From CAWKAV01 sp963847735 (GTDB lineage: Bacteria; Desulfobacterota; Desulfuromonadia; Desulfuromonadales; BM103), in assembly GCA_963847735.1 (NCBI GenBank), contig CAWKAV010000030.1:18619-82618 (forward strand): a stretch of DNA of 64,000 nucleotides, read 5' to 3'. This document shows positions 51,827-59,973 of this stretch, piece by piece. How positions within the stretch are numbered: position 1 is the stretch's first letter; each line of letters starts with the position of its first letter. The notes below the pieces were generated by a model. It was not told the DNA's origin, searched no databases, and worked only from the letters and a program-made list of their open reading frames with translations. The translations under genes were made by a program, and so were the position numbers.

Positions 51827-51967
51827 TTTCTGTTTGGAAACCGCCCTTTTTCGCAATCTCGGCGTCAACCGGCACATTTGATTGTGCGGCGTAAAGTACT
51901 ACGCCTCCGCTCAAATGCTTGGCTTCCTTGACCTTGCGAAAAATTGCTGGTTTCCAAATCAGAAACT
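51825..51967. repeat. 143-bp imperfect inverted repeat (MITE-like)
   Basis: The left arm 51825-51856 (AGTTTCTG-TTTGGAAACC...TTTTTCGCAA) and right arm 51934-51967 (TTGCGAAAAATTGC...GGTTTCCAAATCAGAAACT) are reverse complements with a few mismatches. The loop of about 77 bases itself has smaller palindromes such as GCACATTTGATTGTGC. It begins at the stop of the DppC gene. It may be a miniature inverted-repeat element or a strong transcript-end hairpin. Confidence 0.6.
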
Positions 51968-52057
51968 GGCATTAATCTGGGATCAAGGACTGGCTCCGCA
52001 GGTGCCGGTCCCTTTATCCCGATCTTGCGTCCAGACACTATAAACAGGACTTCATTT

Positions 52058-52489
52058 ATGCACGACAGATGTATCACGACTTGCACTCCCTCTGAGCTGA
52101 TCCTTGCCCGCAGCCAGGCTTTTTGCCGTGGCGATTTCGGTTTTATCTACGATTCTTACCATTCCGGGTCCAATTTTCGCCGACAGTTCCTTGAGCGGGA
52201 TGAATATCTTCATTTAGGTCAAGCCAGCCTCGGTGAGGATTATCAGATCATCAGCTGTCAGGTGCTGGCAGAAAGAGCAGGCGCCCACCAGGCACAGGTG
52301 ATTTTTCTGATAGAGATGAAGTACCAGGGTGTCGTACAGCGATATGCTGAGCTGGCCTGGCTGCGTCAGGAGAATAATGCCTGGCGCTATCATCGTGGTC
52401 AGAAAATGACTGACGAAGATCTTTGTGAGAACCCTGAATCGCTCGATTTTGCAGATTTTGCCAAACTTGACCCGGCGACGATTTTTTAA
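52058..52489 (+). CDS. YchJ-family NTF2-like protein
   Basis: 143 aa from the ATG at 52058, with AGGAC upstream; the frame is open to 51944 but that stretch lies in the repeat. The core SPSELILARSQAFCRGDFGFIYDSYH is close to the YchJ-like middle domain in which a SEC-C type motif precedes an NTF2 fold. The zinc-binding SEC-C tails of full YchJ are absent, leaving a lone Cys near the N-terminus. Function unknown. It lies just upstream of a broken wbuC remnant. Confidence 0.7.
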   Translation: MHDRCITTCTPSELILARSQAFCRGDFGFIYDSYHSGSNFRRQFLERDEYLHLGQASLGEDYQIISCQVLAERAGAHQAQVIFLIEMKYQGVVQRYAELAWLRQENNAWRYHRGQKMTDEDLCENPESLDFADFAKLDPATIF

Positions 52490-52499
52490 GAGGTGTGCA

Positions 52500-52649
52500 G
52501 TGAAGATCGTCAATCAAGACAGACTGGACCCGTTGAGTTGCGAAGCCGCGCAGTCGGAGCGGCGGCGCAAAAACCTCAATCTGCATGAAGACTTTGCCGA
52601 TCCCTGCACCACTCGTCACGGAGCACTATGCCTGAACTTCCCGAAGTAG
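52500..52649 (+). pseudogene. wbuC: Truncated N-terminus of a WbuC-family cupin protein
   Basis: A GTG-started frame of 49 codons begins VKIVNQDRLDPLSCEAAQ, then SERRRKNLNLHEDFADPC. This resembles the N-terminal segment of WbuC-type cupin proteins (residues 1-37), including R-R-R/x-N-x-N-L-H and D-P. The remaining cupin domain is missing: the frame continues into the start of mutM, read in another frame, and ends at once. A remnant is more likely than a new small protein. It has AAGAGG ahead. Confidence 0.55.
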
Positions 52650-53443
52650 AAACCATGCGCCGTGGCATCGAACCCATGGTCGTCAATAAAATCATCACCG
52701 AAGTCCATGTCCATAATGCCAGTTTACGTTGGCCGGTGCCGGGCGACCTGGTTGACCTGCTGCCGGGTCAGAAGATCCGGAGCATCAGCCGTCGTTCAAA
52801 GTACCTGCTGTTTACTTTTGAAAAGGGCACCCTCATCGTCCACCTCGGCATGACAGGCCACCTGCGCCTGGCCCCATACACTTCAAAGAAACGCAAACAC
52901 GACCATGTCGAAATTGTCTTCACGGATGGTTCGGCCTTGCGCTACAACGATTCACGGCGTTTTGGCGCCGTGCTCTGGACCGACGACGATCCGCTCCGGC
53001 ATGTGCGCCTGGCAGGCCTTGGCCCGGAGCCCTTCAGTCCAGAATTTGATGACGATTACCTGTTCCAGCGTTCCCGGAGTCGCAAAATTGCCGTCAAGAC
53101 GTTCCTGATGGATGCTCAGGTAGTGGTCGGGGTCGGTAATATTTACGCCAGCGAAGCCCTGTTCCGGGCCGGCATCGATCCAACGCGTCCTGCCGGAAAG
53201 GTTTCCAAACCGGCCTTCCAGCGCATGGTGCGGTCTGTCAGAGAGGTGCTTGAAGCTGCAATTGCCGCCGGCGGCACCACGATCCGGGATTTTTCAGACA
53301 GCCAGGGCCGGCCGGGGTATTTTACGCAGGAACTGCGAGTTTATGGACGGGCAGGGCAGGCCTGCCCCTGCTGCGGGTCACCCATAAAACAGGTCAGGCT
53401 CGGCCAGCGTTCGACATTTTACTGTCGGAACTGCCAGAAATGA
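52628..53443 (+). CDS. mutM: Formamidopyrimidine-DNA glycosylase
   Basis: 271 aa. It begins MPELPEVET, in which Pro2 is the nucleophile and Glu3 catalytic in Fpg. The H2TH segment is QVVVGVGNIYASEALFRAGIDP near 155-176, and the C-terminal zinc finger is CPCCGSPI...STFYCRNCQ. Removes oxidised purines such as 8-oxoguanine. The start overlaps the wbuC remnant. The coding end overlaps the frame of the next gene region. Confidence 0.95.
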   Translation: MPELPEVETMRRGIEPMVVNKIITEVHVHNASLRWPVPGDLVDLLPGQKIRSISRRSKYLLFTFEKGTLIVHLGMTGHLRLAPYTSKKRKHDHVEIVFTDGSALRYNDSRRFGAVLWTDDDPLRHVRLAGLGPEPFSPEFDDDYLFQRSRSRKIAVKTFLMDAQVVVGVGNIYASEALFRAGIDPTRPAGKVSKPAFQRMVRSVREVLEAAIAAGGTTIRDFSDSQGRPGYFTQELRVYGRAGQACPCCGSPIKQVRLGQRSTFYCRNCQK

Positions 53444-53454
53444 AGGAGCTATTT

Positions 53455-53874
53455 ATGGATGGATTCAAATTCACCCTTGCGTACTCGGTACGTGTCGTCG
53501 ATGTGAATTATGGTGGCCATGTCGCGAACTCTGCGGTCCTCAACTTCTTCCAGGATGCGCGTATCGCCTACCTGCGCAACCTTGGAAATTATTCCGAACT
53601 CGATATCGGCGGCCAGTGCGGCATTATTCTGCCCGAGGCCCACGTCAAATACCTGGCGGAGATGTTTCTCGGTGATGAGCTGTTCATCGGAGCCAGGGTC
53701 ATGAACATCGGCCGTTCCTCGTTTGCGATGGCTTACCGAATTGAACGCGATGGCGTGGTGACGGTGGAAGGAGAGACGGCCCTGGTTTGCTTCGATTACC
53801 AGAAGCGCAAGCCCCGGCGGCTGGATGCGGAGTTCCGGCAGAGCATTGAGGATTATGAGGGGCAGGTCAATTGA
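53455..53874 (+). CDS. Hot-dog thioesterase family protein (4HBT)
   Basis: 139 aa from the ATG at 53455 with AAGGAG seven bases upstream; an ATG at 53440 overlapping mutM is also in frame. The hot-dog core has VRVVDVNYGGHVANSAVLNFFQDARIAYL. In the YbgC class the usual Asp is in the x-D-x-x-G-H-V-N-N motif; here the position reads VNYGGHVAN, so the catalytic Asp is replaced by Asn or moved. The activity may therefore differ from the classical thioesterase. Confidence 0.75.
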   Translation: MDGFKFTLAYSVRVVDVNYGGHVANSAVLNFFQDARIAYLRNLGNYSELDIGGQCGIILPEAHVKYLAEMFLGDELFIGARVMNIGRSSFAMAYRIERDGVVTVEGETALVCFDYQKRKPRRLDAEFRQSIEDYEGQVN

Positions 53875-53877
53875 CGG

Positions 53878-54849
53878 TTATGGTTTGGTTGCAATAAATA
53901 TCGCTCTCAGCGGCGCCGGATAACCTTCAACTGTTTTCGAGGCATTGTCCGGATCGAGAAAGTCTGCCAGCGACTCATATCTCATCCACTCGGTCTGCCG
54001 CTGCTCTGCCATGCTGGTGCGGTTGGTGTCGACGCAGGCGACATCCTTGAAGCCACAGCGCCGCAGCCACAGCGTCATGGTCGGGATGGAGGGCAGGAAC
54101 CAGACATTGCGCATCTTGGCGTAACGGCCCTCCGGCATGAAAATAACGCCTTCGCCACCCTCGACAATCAGCGTTTCCAGGATCAGTTCGCCACCGCTGC
54201 GCAGGCAGTCCCGCAGTTCCAGCAGATGATCGAGCGGCGAACGCCGATGATACAACACCCCCATCGAAAAGACGCTGTCAAAACAGGCCAGGCCGGCGGG
54301 GATGTCCTCGATGCCGAGCGGCAGCACGTAATGGTTCCTGTCGCCCAGATAACGCTGCATGACCTGGTATTGCATCACGGACACCAGGGTCGGATCGATA
54401 CCCAGCACCAGCTCTGCGCCGGCGCCGAGCATCCGCCAGCCGTGGTAGCCGTTGCCGCAACCGATATCAAGCACCTTTCTGCCCGCCAGCGGCCGGATGT
54501 GCGGCACGACACGCTGCCACTTCCAGTCTGATCGCCACTCGGTGTCAATGTCGACGCCGAACAGGCTGTAGGGGCCCTTACGCCAGGGATGGAAGGCCTG
54601 CAGCTGCGCCGCAAACTGCTCGCCGCTGATCTCTGCCAGGTCGTCTTTGCAGCCAATCTCAACTTTTGTATCAAGCTCGACATGCGATGGCGCCAGCCCG
54701 GGCAGGGCCAGCAGGGCCGTTTGCCAGTCCGCCATTCTGCCATGACTTTCGGTGGCCAACCTGGCGGGCACGATCCGCTGCAGCTGCCGTGACCACTGCT
54801 CCAGGCCGAGGCTTTCGAGCTGAGGATACAAAGACCGGTAAACGCTCAT
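53878..54849 (-). CDS. cmoB: tRNA U34 carboxymethyltransferase
   Basis: 323 aa, the normal CmoB length. The SAM-binding domain has VLDIGCGNGYHGWRMLGAGA near 125-144 and VFSMGVLYHRRSPLDHLLELR near 195. An N-terminal helical domain ends with KGPYSLFGVDIDTEWRSDWKW. CmoB transfers the carboxymethyl of carboxy-SAM to 5-hydroxyuridine 34 to give cmo5U. It overlaps cmoA by four bases and converges on the thioesterase gene with a three-base gap. Confidence 0.94.
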   Translation of the reverse strand: MSVYRSLYPQLESLGLEQWSRQLQRIVPARLATESHGRMADWQTALLALPGLAPSHVELDTKVEIGCKDDLAEISGEQFAAQLQAFHPWRKGPYSLFGVDIDTEWRSDWKWQRVVPHIRPLAGRKVLDIGCGNGYHGWRMLGAGAELVLGIDPTLVSVMQYQVMQRYLGDRNHYVLPLGIEDIPAGLACFDSVFSMGVLYHRRSPLDHLLELRDCLRSGGELILETLIVEGGEGVIFMPEGRYAKMRNVWFLPSIPTMTLWLRRCGFKDVACVDTNRTSMAEQRQTEWMRYESLADFLDPDNASKTVEGYPAPLRAIFIATKP

Positions 54850-55580
54850 TTTATCGCGACCAGCGAGGTAAAATTAAAGCATTGAAACCAGACATCACTA
54901 AAATCAAAGCCTGCCTCATGCAGGCGTTGTTGATGACAGCTCAGGGTTTCCGCAACCAGGACACGCTCAAGCGCCGTGCGTTTCTGACTGATCTCCAGAT
55001 CGCTGTAGCCGTTGGCGCGTTTGAAATCATGATGCGAGTCCGCGTGAAAACGCTGCCTCTGCGGCTCATCAAAGGCGATTTTTTCTGACAAAACCAGGAC
55101 GCCGCCCGGTTTCAGCCCCTGGTAAATGCGCTTTATCAAGGCCGACCGTTGAGCGCGGGGGATGAACTGCAGCGTGAAGTTCAAAACGACCACCGAGGCG
55201 TCCACGATGTCGACATCCTGGATGCCGGCACAGACCATCCTGACCGGTACGGTGGACGTCGTGTCCGAGGCCAGGAGCTGCTGGCCACGCTCAATCATAG
55301 CCTGCGAATTATCGACGGCAATAATGTCGCAATCCGGCTGCCTGATGCGTTGGCGCATGGCGAGGCTGACCGCTCCCAGTGAGCAGCCCAGGTCATAACA
55401 ATGGCTGTCTGCCTGGGCATAGTTTGCCGCCAGGATGCCGATCATCGAGATCATCAGGCCATAACCGGGCACCGAGCGCTGGATCATGTCCGGAAACACC
55501 TCGGCGACCCGTTCATCAAACCGGAAATCGATGATTTCGTCGAGCGGTGCGGCATAAATTGCATCTGGTTTTTTGACCAC
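54846..55580 (-). CDS. cmoA: Carboxy-S-adenosylmethionine synthase
   Basis: 244 aa. Rossmann methyltransferase fold with CYDLGCSLGAVSLAMRQRI near 58-76, DIIAVDNSQAMIERG near 85 and VLNFTLQFIPRAQR near 130. CmoA makes carboxy-SAM from SAM and prephenate for CmoB. Two-gene operon cmoA-cmoB, reading leftward, with its start region facing the aminotransferase gene. Confidence 0.94.
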   Translation of the reverse strand: MVKKPDAIYAAPLDEIIDFRFDERVAEVFPDMIQRSVPGYGLMISMIGILAANYAQADSHCYDLGCSLGAVSLAMRQRIRQPDCDIIAVDNSQAMIERGQQLLASDTTSTVPVRMVCAGIQDVDIVDASVVVLNFTLQFIPRAQRSALIKRIYQGLKPGGVLVLSEKIAFDEPQRQRFHADSHHDFKRANGYSDLEISQKRTALERVLVAETLSCHQQRLHEAGFDFSDVWFQCFNFTSLVAIK

Positions 55581-55732
55581 GGTTTATTCACCCTCCCTGC
55601 AATCATGAAAAGTTCAGGTCGATTGTCGGTCTGTGCTGCGGGGTTGTCAATAGACTCTTTGATTCTAAGTATTGCTGCAAGTATACTGTGGTGCGAATTG
55701 AGATTACCGCCAAATTTTCCCGGAAGGCAGCG

Positions 55733-56905
55733 ATGAAAATTTCTCCTCATATCGAGCAGGTCCAGTTCCCGCCCATCACCGAGGTCAAGTCCTGGCTGGA
55801 AGGGCTGGAAATGGATGGGCAGCGGCCGCTGGTTGACCTTTGCCAGGCGGTTCCCGACTATCCTCCGGCGGCAGAACTGGTCGATCATCTGCGTGGCCTG
55901 CTGCAGAGTCCGATGACCTCGCGCTACAGCCCGGACGAAGGGCTTGCCGAAGCGCGGGCGGCGGTCTGCGCCTGGTACTCGCGCCGCTACCGGGCGATGC
56001 TTGATGTGCGGGAGATCTGCCTGACCATCGGTGCCAGCCAGGCTTTCTGGCTGGCGATCATGACCCTTTGCCAGGCCGGCGATGAAGTCATCGTGCCGCT
56101 GCCGGCCTATTTCGATCACCCGATGGCGCTGCAGGCGCTGGGCATCCGCTGCGTCTGGGTGCCCTTCGACGAGACCGCCGCCGGGCAACCGAACGTCGAC
56201 GCCATCGCCGCACGAATCACGCCACTCACCCGCGCCATCCTGCTGGTCTCACCGAGCAACCCGACCGGTGCGGTCACCCCGCCGGAGACCTTGAAGCAGC
56301 TCTACGCCCTGGCCCGGCAGCATGATATTGCGCTGTTACTGGATGAGACCTACAACGCCTTCTTGAGTCCCGGTGTGCAGCCCCACGCGCTTTTTTCCGA
56401 ACCCGACTGGCAACGCCACTTCGTGCAGATCGCCTCGTTCGGCAAGACCTTCGCCCTGACCGGTTACCGCGCCGGAGCGCTGGTGGCCGGTGCCGACTTT
56501 ATCCACCAGGCGCTCAAGGTCCAGGACTCCATGGTCGTCTGCCAGCCGCGCATCACCCAGCAGGCGATCCGTTACGGTTGTGAGCATCTCGATGACTGGG
56601 TGGCCGCCAATGCCGTGATGATGCAGCGCCGCCACGACCGCTTCCGGGCGGCCTTCATGCAACCTGGCAACCCCTTTCAGCTGGTTGCCAGCGGCAGCTT
56701 CTTTGCCTGGGTCAAACATCCCTGGCCGCAGCTCTCCGGGCGCGCAGCCGCCCGCCGCATGGTTGAACAGGCCCGGCTGTTGTGCCTGCCGGGAGAAGCT
56801 TTCGGCCCCGGCCTGTCCGGTTACCTGCGGCTGGCTTTCGGCAACATCCACGAAGACGACATCTCTGTAGCAGTGCAGCGGTTCGTCGAGATTGACAAGG
56901 GTTAG
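55733..56905 (+). CDS. Class I/II aminotransferase
   Basis: 390 aa from the ATG at 55733 with GGAAGG upstream; the frame is open 45 bases further but there is no ribosome site there. PLP Lys238 is in SFGKTFALTGYRAG; the NPTG motif (SPSNPTGAV) is near 174; and LLLDETYNAF near 201-210 holds the Asp/Tyr pair that contacts the cofactor. It is of the fold type I, aspartate aminotransferase-like branch. The acceptor is not evident. Encoded in a small run with a membrane protein and YciH. Confidence 0.87.
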   Translation: MKISPHIEQVQFPPITEVKSWLEGLEMDGQRPLVDLCQAVPDYPPAAELVDHLRGLLQSPMTSRYSPDEGLAEARAAVCAWYSRRYRAMLDVREICLTIGASQAFWLAIMTLCQAGDEVIVPLPAYFDHPMALQALGIRCVWVPFDETAAGQPNVDAIAARITPLTRAILLVSPSNPTGAVTPPETLKQLYALARQHDIALLLDETYNAFLSPGVQPHALFSEPDWQRHFVQIASFGKTFALTGYRAGALVAGADFIHQALKVQDSMVVCQPRITQQAIRYGCEHLDDWVAANAVMMQRRHDRFRAAFMQPGNPFQLVASGSFFAWVKHPWPQLSGRAAARRMVEQARLLCLPGEAFGPGLSGYLRLAFGNIHEDDISVAVQRFVEIDKG

Positions 56906-56918
56906 CCACGGGAGCCTC

Positions 56919-57773
56919 ATGCCACGGCACCAACTCACCACCTTCAGTCCGGCGAACCGGCGCCTGATCCTGCTGCTGATCGCCAGCCACCTGGTGTGGT
57001 CCTGTGCCGTCTTCGGCCTCTGGTCGAGCGGTCGCCTGCTTGAGACACCGTCAGCCTGGTGGTCCGCTGTCTTTATCGCCCTGCAGCTCTATGCTGCGGC
57101 GCAACTGCTTCTGCCCGCGCTCTTGCTTCATCCGGAAGAACGCAGCCGTGGTTTTTATTTTTTTTGGGGTGGGTCGCTGCTGCTGAGCATCTGGCTGATC
57201 AATCAGCTGGCACCGACTGGCGCCTGGCTGCCGGTTCTGACCGTGATCAAATCGGGACTACTGCTGCTGGTGGCGACCGTCACCGGGGCCGCCCTGGCCA
57301 GGTATGTCAACAAGTTGTGGGAGATCGTGCCCATCTGTATTGTTATGACCCTGGGCGATTTTGTCAGCTGGCTGTATGGGCCCACTTCAGGGTTCGTCGA
57401 GGAGATCAAGCGCTATGCGTTGGCCCCTGAAGGTCCGCCGCCACTTGTCGACATGATCCTGATCAAACTGGCCTTTCCCGGTCAGATTGGCCTGGCGCCA
57501 CTGTTCGGCATCTCGGACTGGATCATGGTGGTGTTCTTCGCGATCGTCGCCCGCCGTTTCGGCGTCAACGACAACCTGGTCGGGTCGACAGGCGAGTCAT
57601 TGGCCCGGCGGGGGTTGATCGGCCGCTACCTGCCGGTCTCGGTGGCGGCGCTGTTCCTTGCAACCGTGGCAGCGCAGGCGAGCGGCTTCTTTCTGCCCGC
57701 CCTGCCGCTGATAGCCCTGATCATGCTCTTCTGGTACGGAGTGCGCTACCTGCTGCGGGGTGTCCATCAATGA
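56919..57773 (+). CDS. Multi-spanning membrane protein of unknown function
   Basis: 284 aa from the ATG at 56919 (GGGAG upstream), beginning 13 bp after the aminotransferase stop. Six to eight hydrophobic helices are seen, for example RLILLLIASHLVWSCAVFGL near 14-33, LPALLLHP near 67 and FLPALPLIALIMLFWYGVRYL near the end. No family recognised; no signal peptide beyond the first helix. It overlaps yciH by four bases (ATGA), so the three genes are likely co-transcribed. Confidence 0.7.
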   Translation: MPRHQLTTFSPANRRLILLLIASHLVWSCAVFGLWSSGRLLETPSAWWSAVFIALQLYAAAQLLLPALLLHPEERSRGFYFFWGGSLLLSIWLINQLAPTGAWLPVLTVIKSGLLLLVATVTGAALARYVNKLWEIVPICIVMTLGDFVSWLYGPTSGFVEEIKRYALAPEGPPPLVDMILIKLAFPGQIGLAPLFGISDWIMVVFFAIVARRFGVNDNLVGSTGESLARRGLIGRYLPVSVAALFLATVAAQASGFFLPALPLIALIMLFWYGVRYLLRGVHQ

Positions 57774-58129
57774 AAAAACCTTCTTCGTCCCTGGTCTATT
57801 CGAGTGAATCCGGGCGCATGTGCCCGACATGCGGCAAGCCGGTTGCCGGCTGCACCTGCCGCGGCAAGTCAATGTCCATACCCCCATCCGATGGCGTGGT
57901 GCGCGTCGGCCGTGAGACAAAAGGGCGCAAAGGCAAGGGCATGACCCTGATCACTGGTGTTCCCCTGCCGCCTGAAGAGCTCAAGAAGCTGGCCCAGGAA
58001 CTGAAGAAGAAATGCGGCACGGGTGGTACCCTCAAAGATGGCGTGATCGAAATACAGGGTGATCATCGTGATGTGTTGGTGGAGCTGCTTAAGGCGAAGG
58101 GGTGGAAGGTTAAGCTGAGTGGGGGATAG
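57770..58129 (+). CDS. yciH: SUI1/eIF1-family translation factor (YciH-like)
   Basis: 119 aa, the usual length for bacterial SUI1 proteins. The N-terminal part has a small Cys cluster (MCPTCGKPVAGCTC), and the C-terminal SUI1 fold starts VRVGRETKGRKGKGMTLITGV near 44 and includes KKKCGTGGTLKDGVIEIQGDHR near 84-105, the family hallmark. Bacterial members modulate initiation fidelity. It is the last gene before the repeat array. Confidence 0.92.
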   Translation: MKKPSSSLVYSSESGRMCPTCGKPVAGCTCRGKSMSIPPSDGVVRVGRETKGRKGKGMTLITGVPLPPEELKKLAQELKKKCGTGGTLKDGVIEIQGDHRDVLVELLKAKGWKVKLSGG

Positions 58130-59249
58130 CAGGTAGTTGGTTGTCCGATTCCATAGGTTTGTTTGTCTTCTTGCTTCAAGAAATTACTGAAGAGAGGCCC
58201 CCTGAATAGGGGCGGGTGACACACACGTGTAAGCGTCGTCACTACCGGTGTTGATTATCTTCTCGCTGCAGGAAAGCACAACAGAGAGGCCCCCTGAACA
58301 GGGCCGGATACCCTGTTGAGCCATTCATAGAAACCACGGAAACCATGCAAAGGAATATGCCCTCCGCAAGGAGATCGGCACTTTTGCTTACTTTTGCTGC
58401 CGGGCAAAAGTATGTCGGCCGGCGGGCCGAGACCCGCCGGTCCTGCTTTCAGGTTTTGGTTCTGCAATCAGAATCAAGACCAGCAGTTCTCGTACTGCCA
58501 GACGACATCCTTTTTCCAACGCTAAAAAAGGATGCAAAAAAGCTGATTCTCCTGGCGGAGGGCATGATTTGCTCCAGGTGACGGTGTTCCTTAATGATGG
58601 AGTCGCAGGATATGCAGCGGGCTACCGATCCCGCGCAGGATCCGAGGCCCTTAAGGTCCTCTCCGTCAGCTAGTCGCTTCGAATATTCGGTGTGCATTTT
58701 CCAGCTTTTCTGCCAACAAGAAAGCACCAGTCAGAGAGGCCCCCTGAACAGGGCCGGATCCCATACTAAGCGACCCATATAAACCACGGAAACCATGCGA
58801 AGGAATATGCCCTCCGCAAGGAGATCGGCACTTTTGCTTACTTTTGCTGCCGGGCAAAAGTATGGCGTTCGGCGGTACGCGAGCCGCCGATCCTGCTTTC
58901 AAGTTTTGGTTCTGTAATCAAAATCAAGACCAGCAGTTCTCGTACTGCCAGACGACATTCTTTTTTCAACGCTAAAAAAGGATGCAAAAAAGCTGATTCT
59001 CCTGGCGGAGGGCATGATTTGCTCCAGGTGACGGTGTTACTTAATGACGGAGTCTCAGGATATGCAGCGGGCTACCGATCCCGCGCAGGATCCGAGGCCC
59101 TTGAGGTCCTCTCCCTCAGTAATATTCTGAATGTTTAGGTGTTGTTTAGCTTCTTGCTGCAAGAAAGCACAGAAGAGAGGCCCCCTGAACAGGGCCGGAT
59201 ACCATACTATGCGACCCATGTTTGTATAACCTGGTTGCTGTTTACTTAG

Positions 59250-59281
59250 ATGTGGATTACTATAGCTATAATGATCCACAT
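59250..59281. promoter_or_regulatory. Operator and promoter of the toxin-antitoxin operon
   Basis: ATGTGGAT (59250-59257) and ATCCACAT (59274-59281) form a perfect inverted repeat around a central TATAGCTATA palindrome. A consensus -10 TATAAT lies inside it at 59267-59272. This is the expected layout for an autorepressed promoter bound by the ribbon-helix-helix antitoxin. The -35 is not clear. Confidence 0.55.
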
Positions 59282-59294
59282 TAAGGAGGCCACC

Positions 59295-59528
59295 ATGAAA
59301 ACGGTACAGATGACTCTGGATGACGATCTGGTTGAAAGTGTCGACGAGGCCGTTAAGAAGCTTCACACCAATCGTTCCGCATTTACCAGGGAAGCCTTGC
59401 GTGATGCTTTGGGGAAATTCAACATCCAGCAACTGGAGCAGAAGCACCGTCAGGGATATGAAAAACAACCGGTCGGATCGGCTGAGTTCAGTGTCTGGGA
59501 AGAAGAACAGGACTGGGGTGATGTATGA
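59295..59528 (+). CDS. Ribbon-helix-helix antitoxin
   Basis: 77 aa from the ATG at 59295, which follows AAGGAGG; an extension upstream would cover the operator. The N-terminal MKTVQMTLDDDLVESVDEAV strand-helix and NRSAFTREALRDAL helix form a CopG/ParD/MazE-like RHH DNA-binding domain of about 45 residues. The acidic tail ending EEEQDWGDV is the typical toxin-binding arm. The stop overlaps the toxin start by four bases. Confidence 0.85.
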   Translation: MKTVQMTLDDDLVESVDEAVKKLHTNRSAFTREALRDALGKFNIQQLEQKHRQGYEKQPVGSAEFSVWEEEQDWGDV

Positions 59529-59836
59529 AACGCGGCGAGGTGCGTTGGTACACCTTTAAGCAGCCGGACAAAAAACGACCGGTTGTCATCCTGTCGCGTT
59601 CCTCAGTGATCGGATATCTCGGTGAGGTCACGATTGCGCCGATCACAACCACGGTTCGGAGCATTCCAAGTGAAGTCCCTCTTTCAAGAGATAACAATAT
59701 GCCAAAAGATTGCGCTATCAATTGCGATCATATTCAGACTGTTTCCAAAAGCAAACTCGGAGCGCTGATTACGAAATTAACCGATGCACAATTACAGGAG
59801 TTATCACTGGCAATCAGGTTTGCGCTTGAGATTTGA
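59525..59836 (+). CDS. MazF/PemK-family endoribonuclease toxin
   Basis: 103 aa. Signature N-terminus KRGEVRWYTFKQPDKKRPVVILSR, and IAPITTTVRSIPSEVPL and KDCAINCDHIQTVSKSKL cover the conserved active region of MazF-type RNases (Arg in V-x-x-x-T-T-x-R, Ser/Thr in the I-x-x-D-Q-x-x-x-V position here reading CDHIQTV). It cleaves mRNA when not bound by the antitoxin. Start overlaps the antitoxin stop (ATGA). Confidence 0.88.
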   Translation: MKRGEVRWYTFKQPDKKRPVVILSRSSVIGYLGEVTIAPITTTVRSIPSEVPLSRDNNMPKDCAINCDHIQTVSKSKLGALITKLTDAQLQELSLAIRFALEI

Positions 59837-59937
59837 ACAGAAGGTCCTTTTGCTTACTTTTTCTGCCGGGCAAAAGTACGTCGGCTGGCGGGCCGAGACC
59901 CGCCGGTTGTGCTTTCAGGTTTGGTTTTGTAACCAGA

Positions 59938-59973
59938 ATCAAGACCGGCAGTTCTCGTACTGCCGGTCTTGAT
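59938..59973. repeat. Perfect 14-bp stem hairpin within repeat unit 3
   Basis: ATCAAGACCGGCAG and CTGCCGGTCTTGAT flank an eight-base loop TTCTCGTA. In units 1 and 2 the corresponding sequence is only partly paired (CAGCAGTTCTCGTACTGCC core), so this copy has the intact stem. It resembles a bidirectional terminator stem after the toxin gene, without a strong T-run. Confidence 0.55.

Larger units (their letters stand above)
59220..59846. mobile_element. Toxin-antitoxin cassette inserted in a repeat unit
   Basis: Comparison with unit 2 shows that unit 3 runs normally up to GCGACCCAT (59211-59219) and resumes at CTTTTGCTTACTTTT (59847). The 627 bp between replace 52 bp of the unit (58779-58830 in unit 2). 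The segment holds an operator/promoter, the antitoxin and the toxin. No transposase or obvious target duplication is present at the ends. Confidence 0.55.

Noticed and set aside
52425..52649. 74-codon frame starting within the YchJ-like gene
   Set aside because: Only the part from the GTG at 52500 resembles a protein family; the upstream extension is a frame shadow of the YchJ-like gene.
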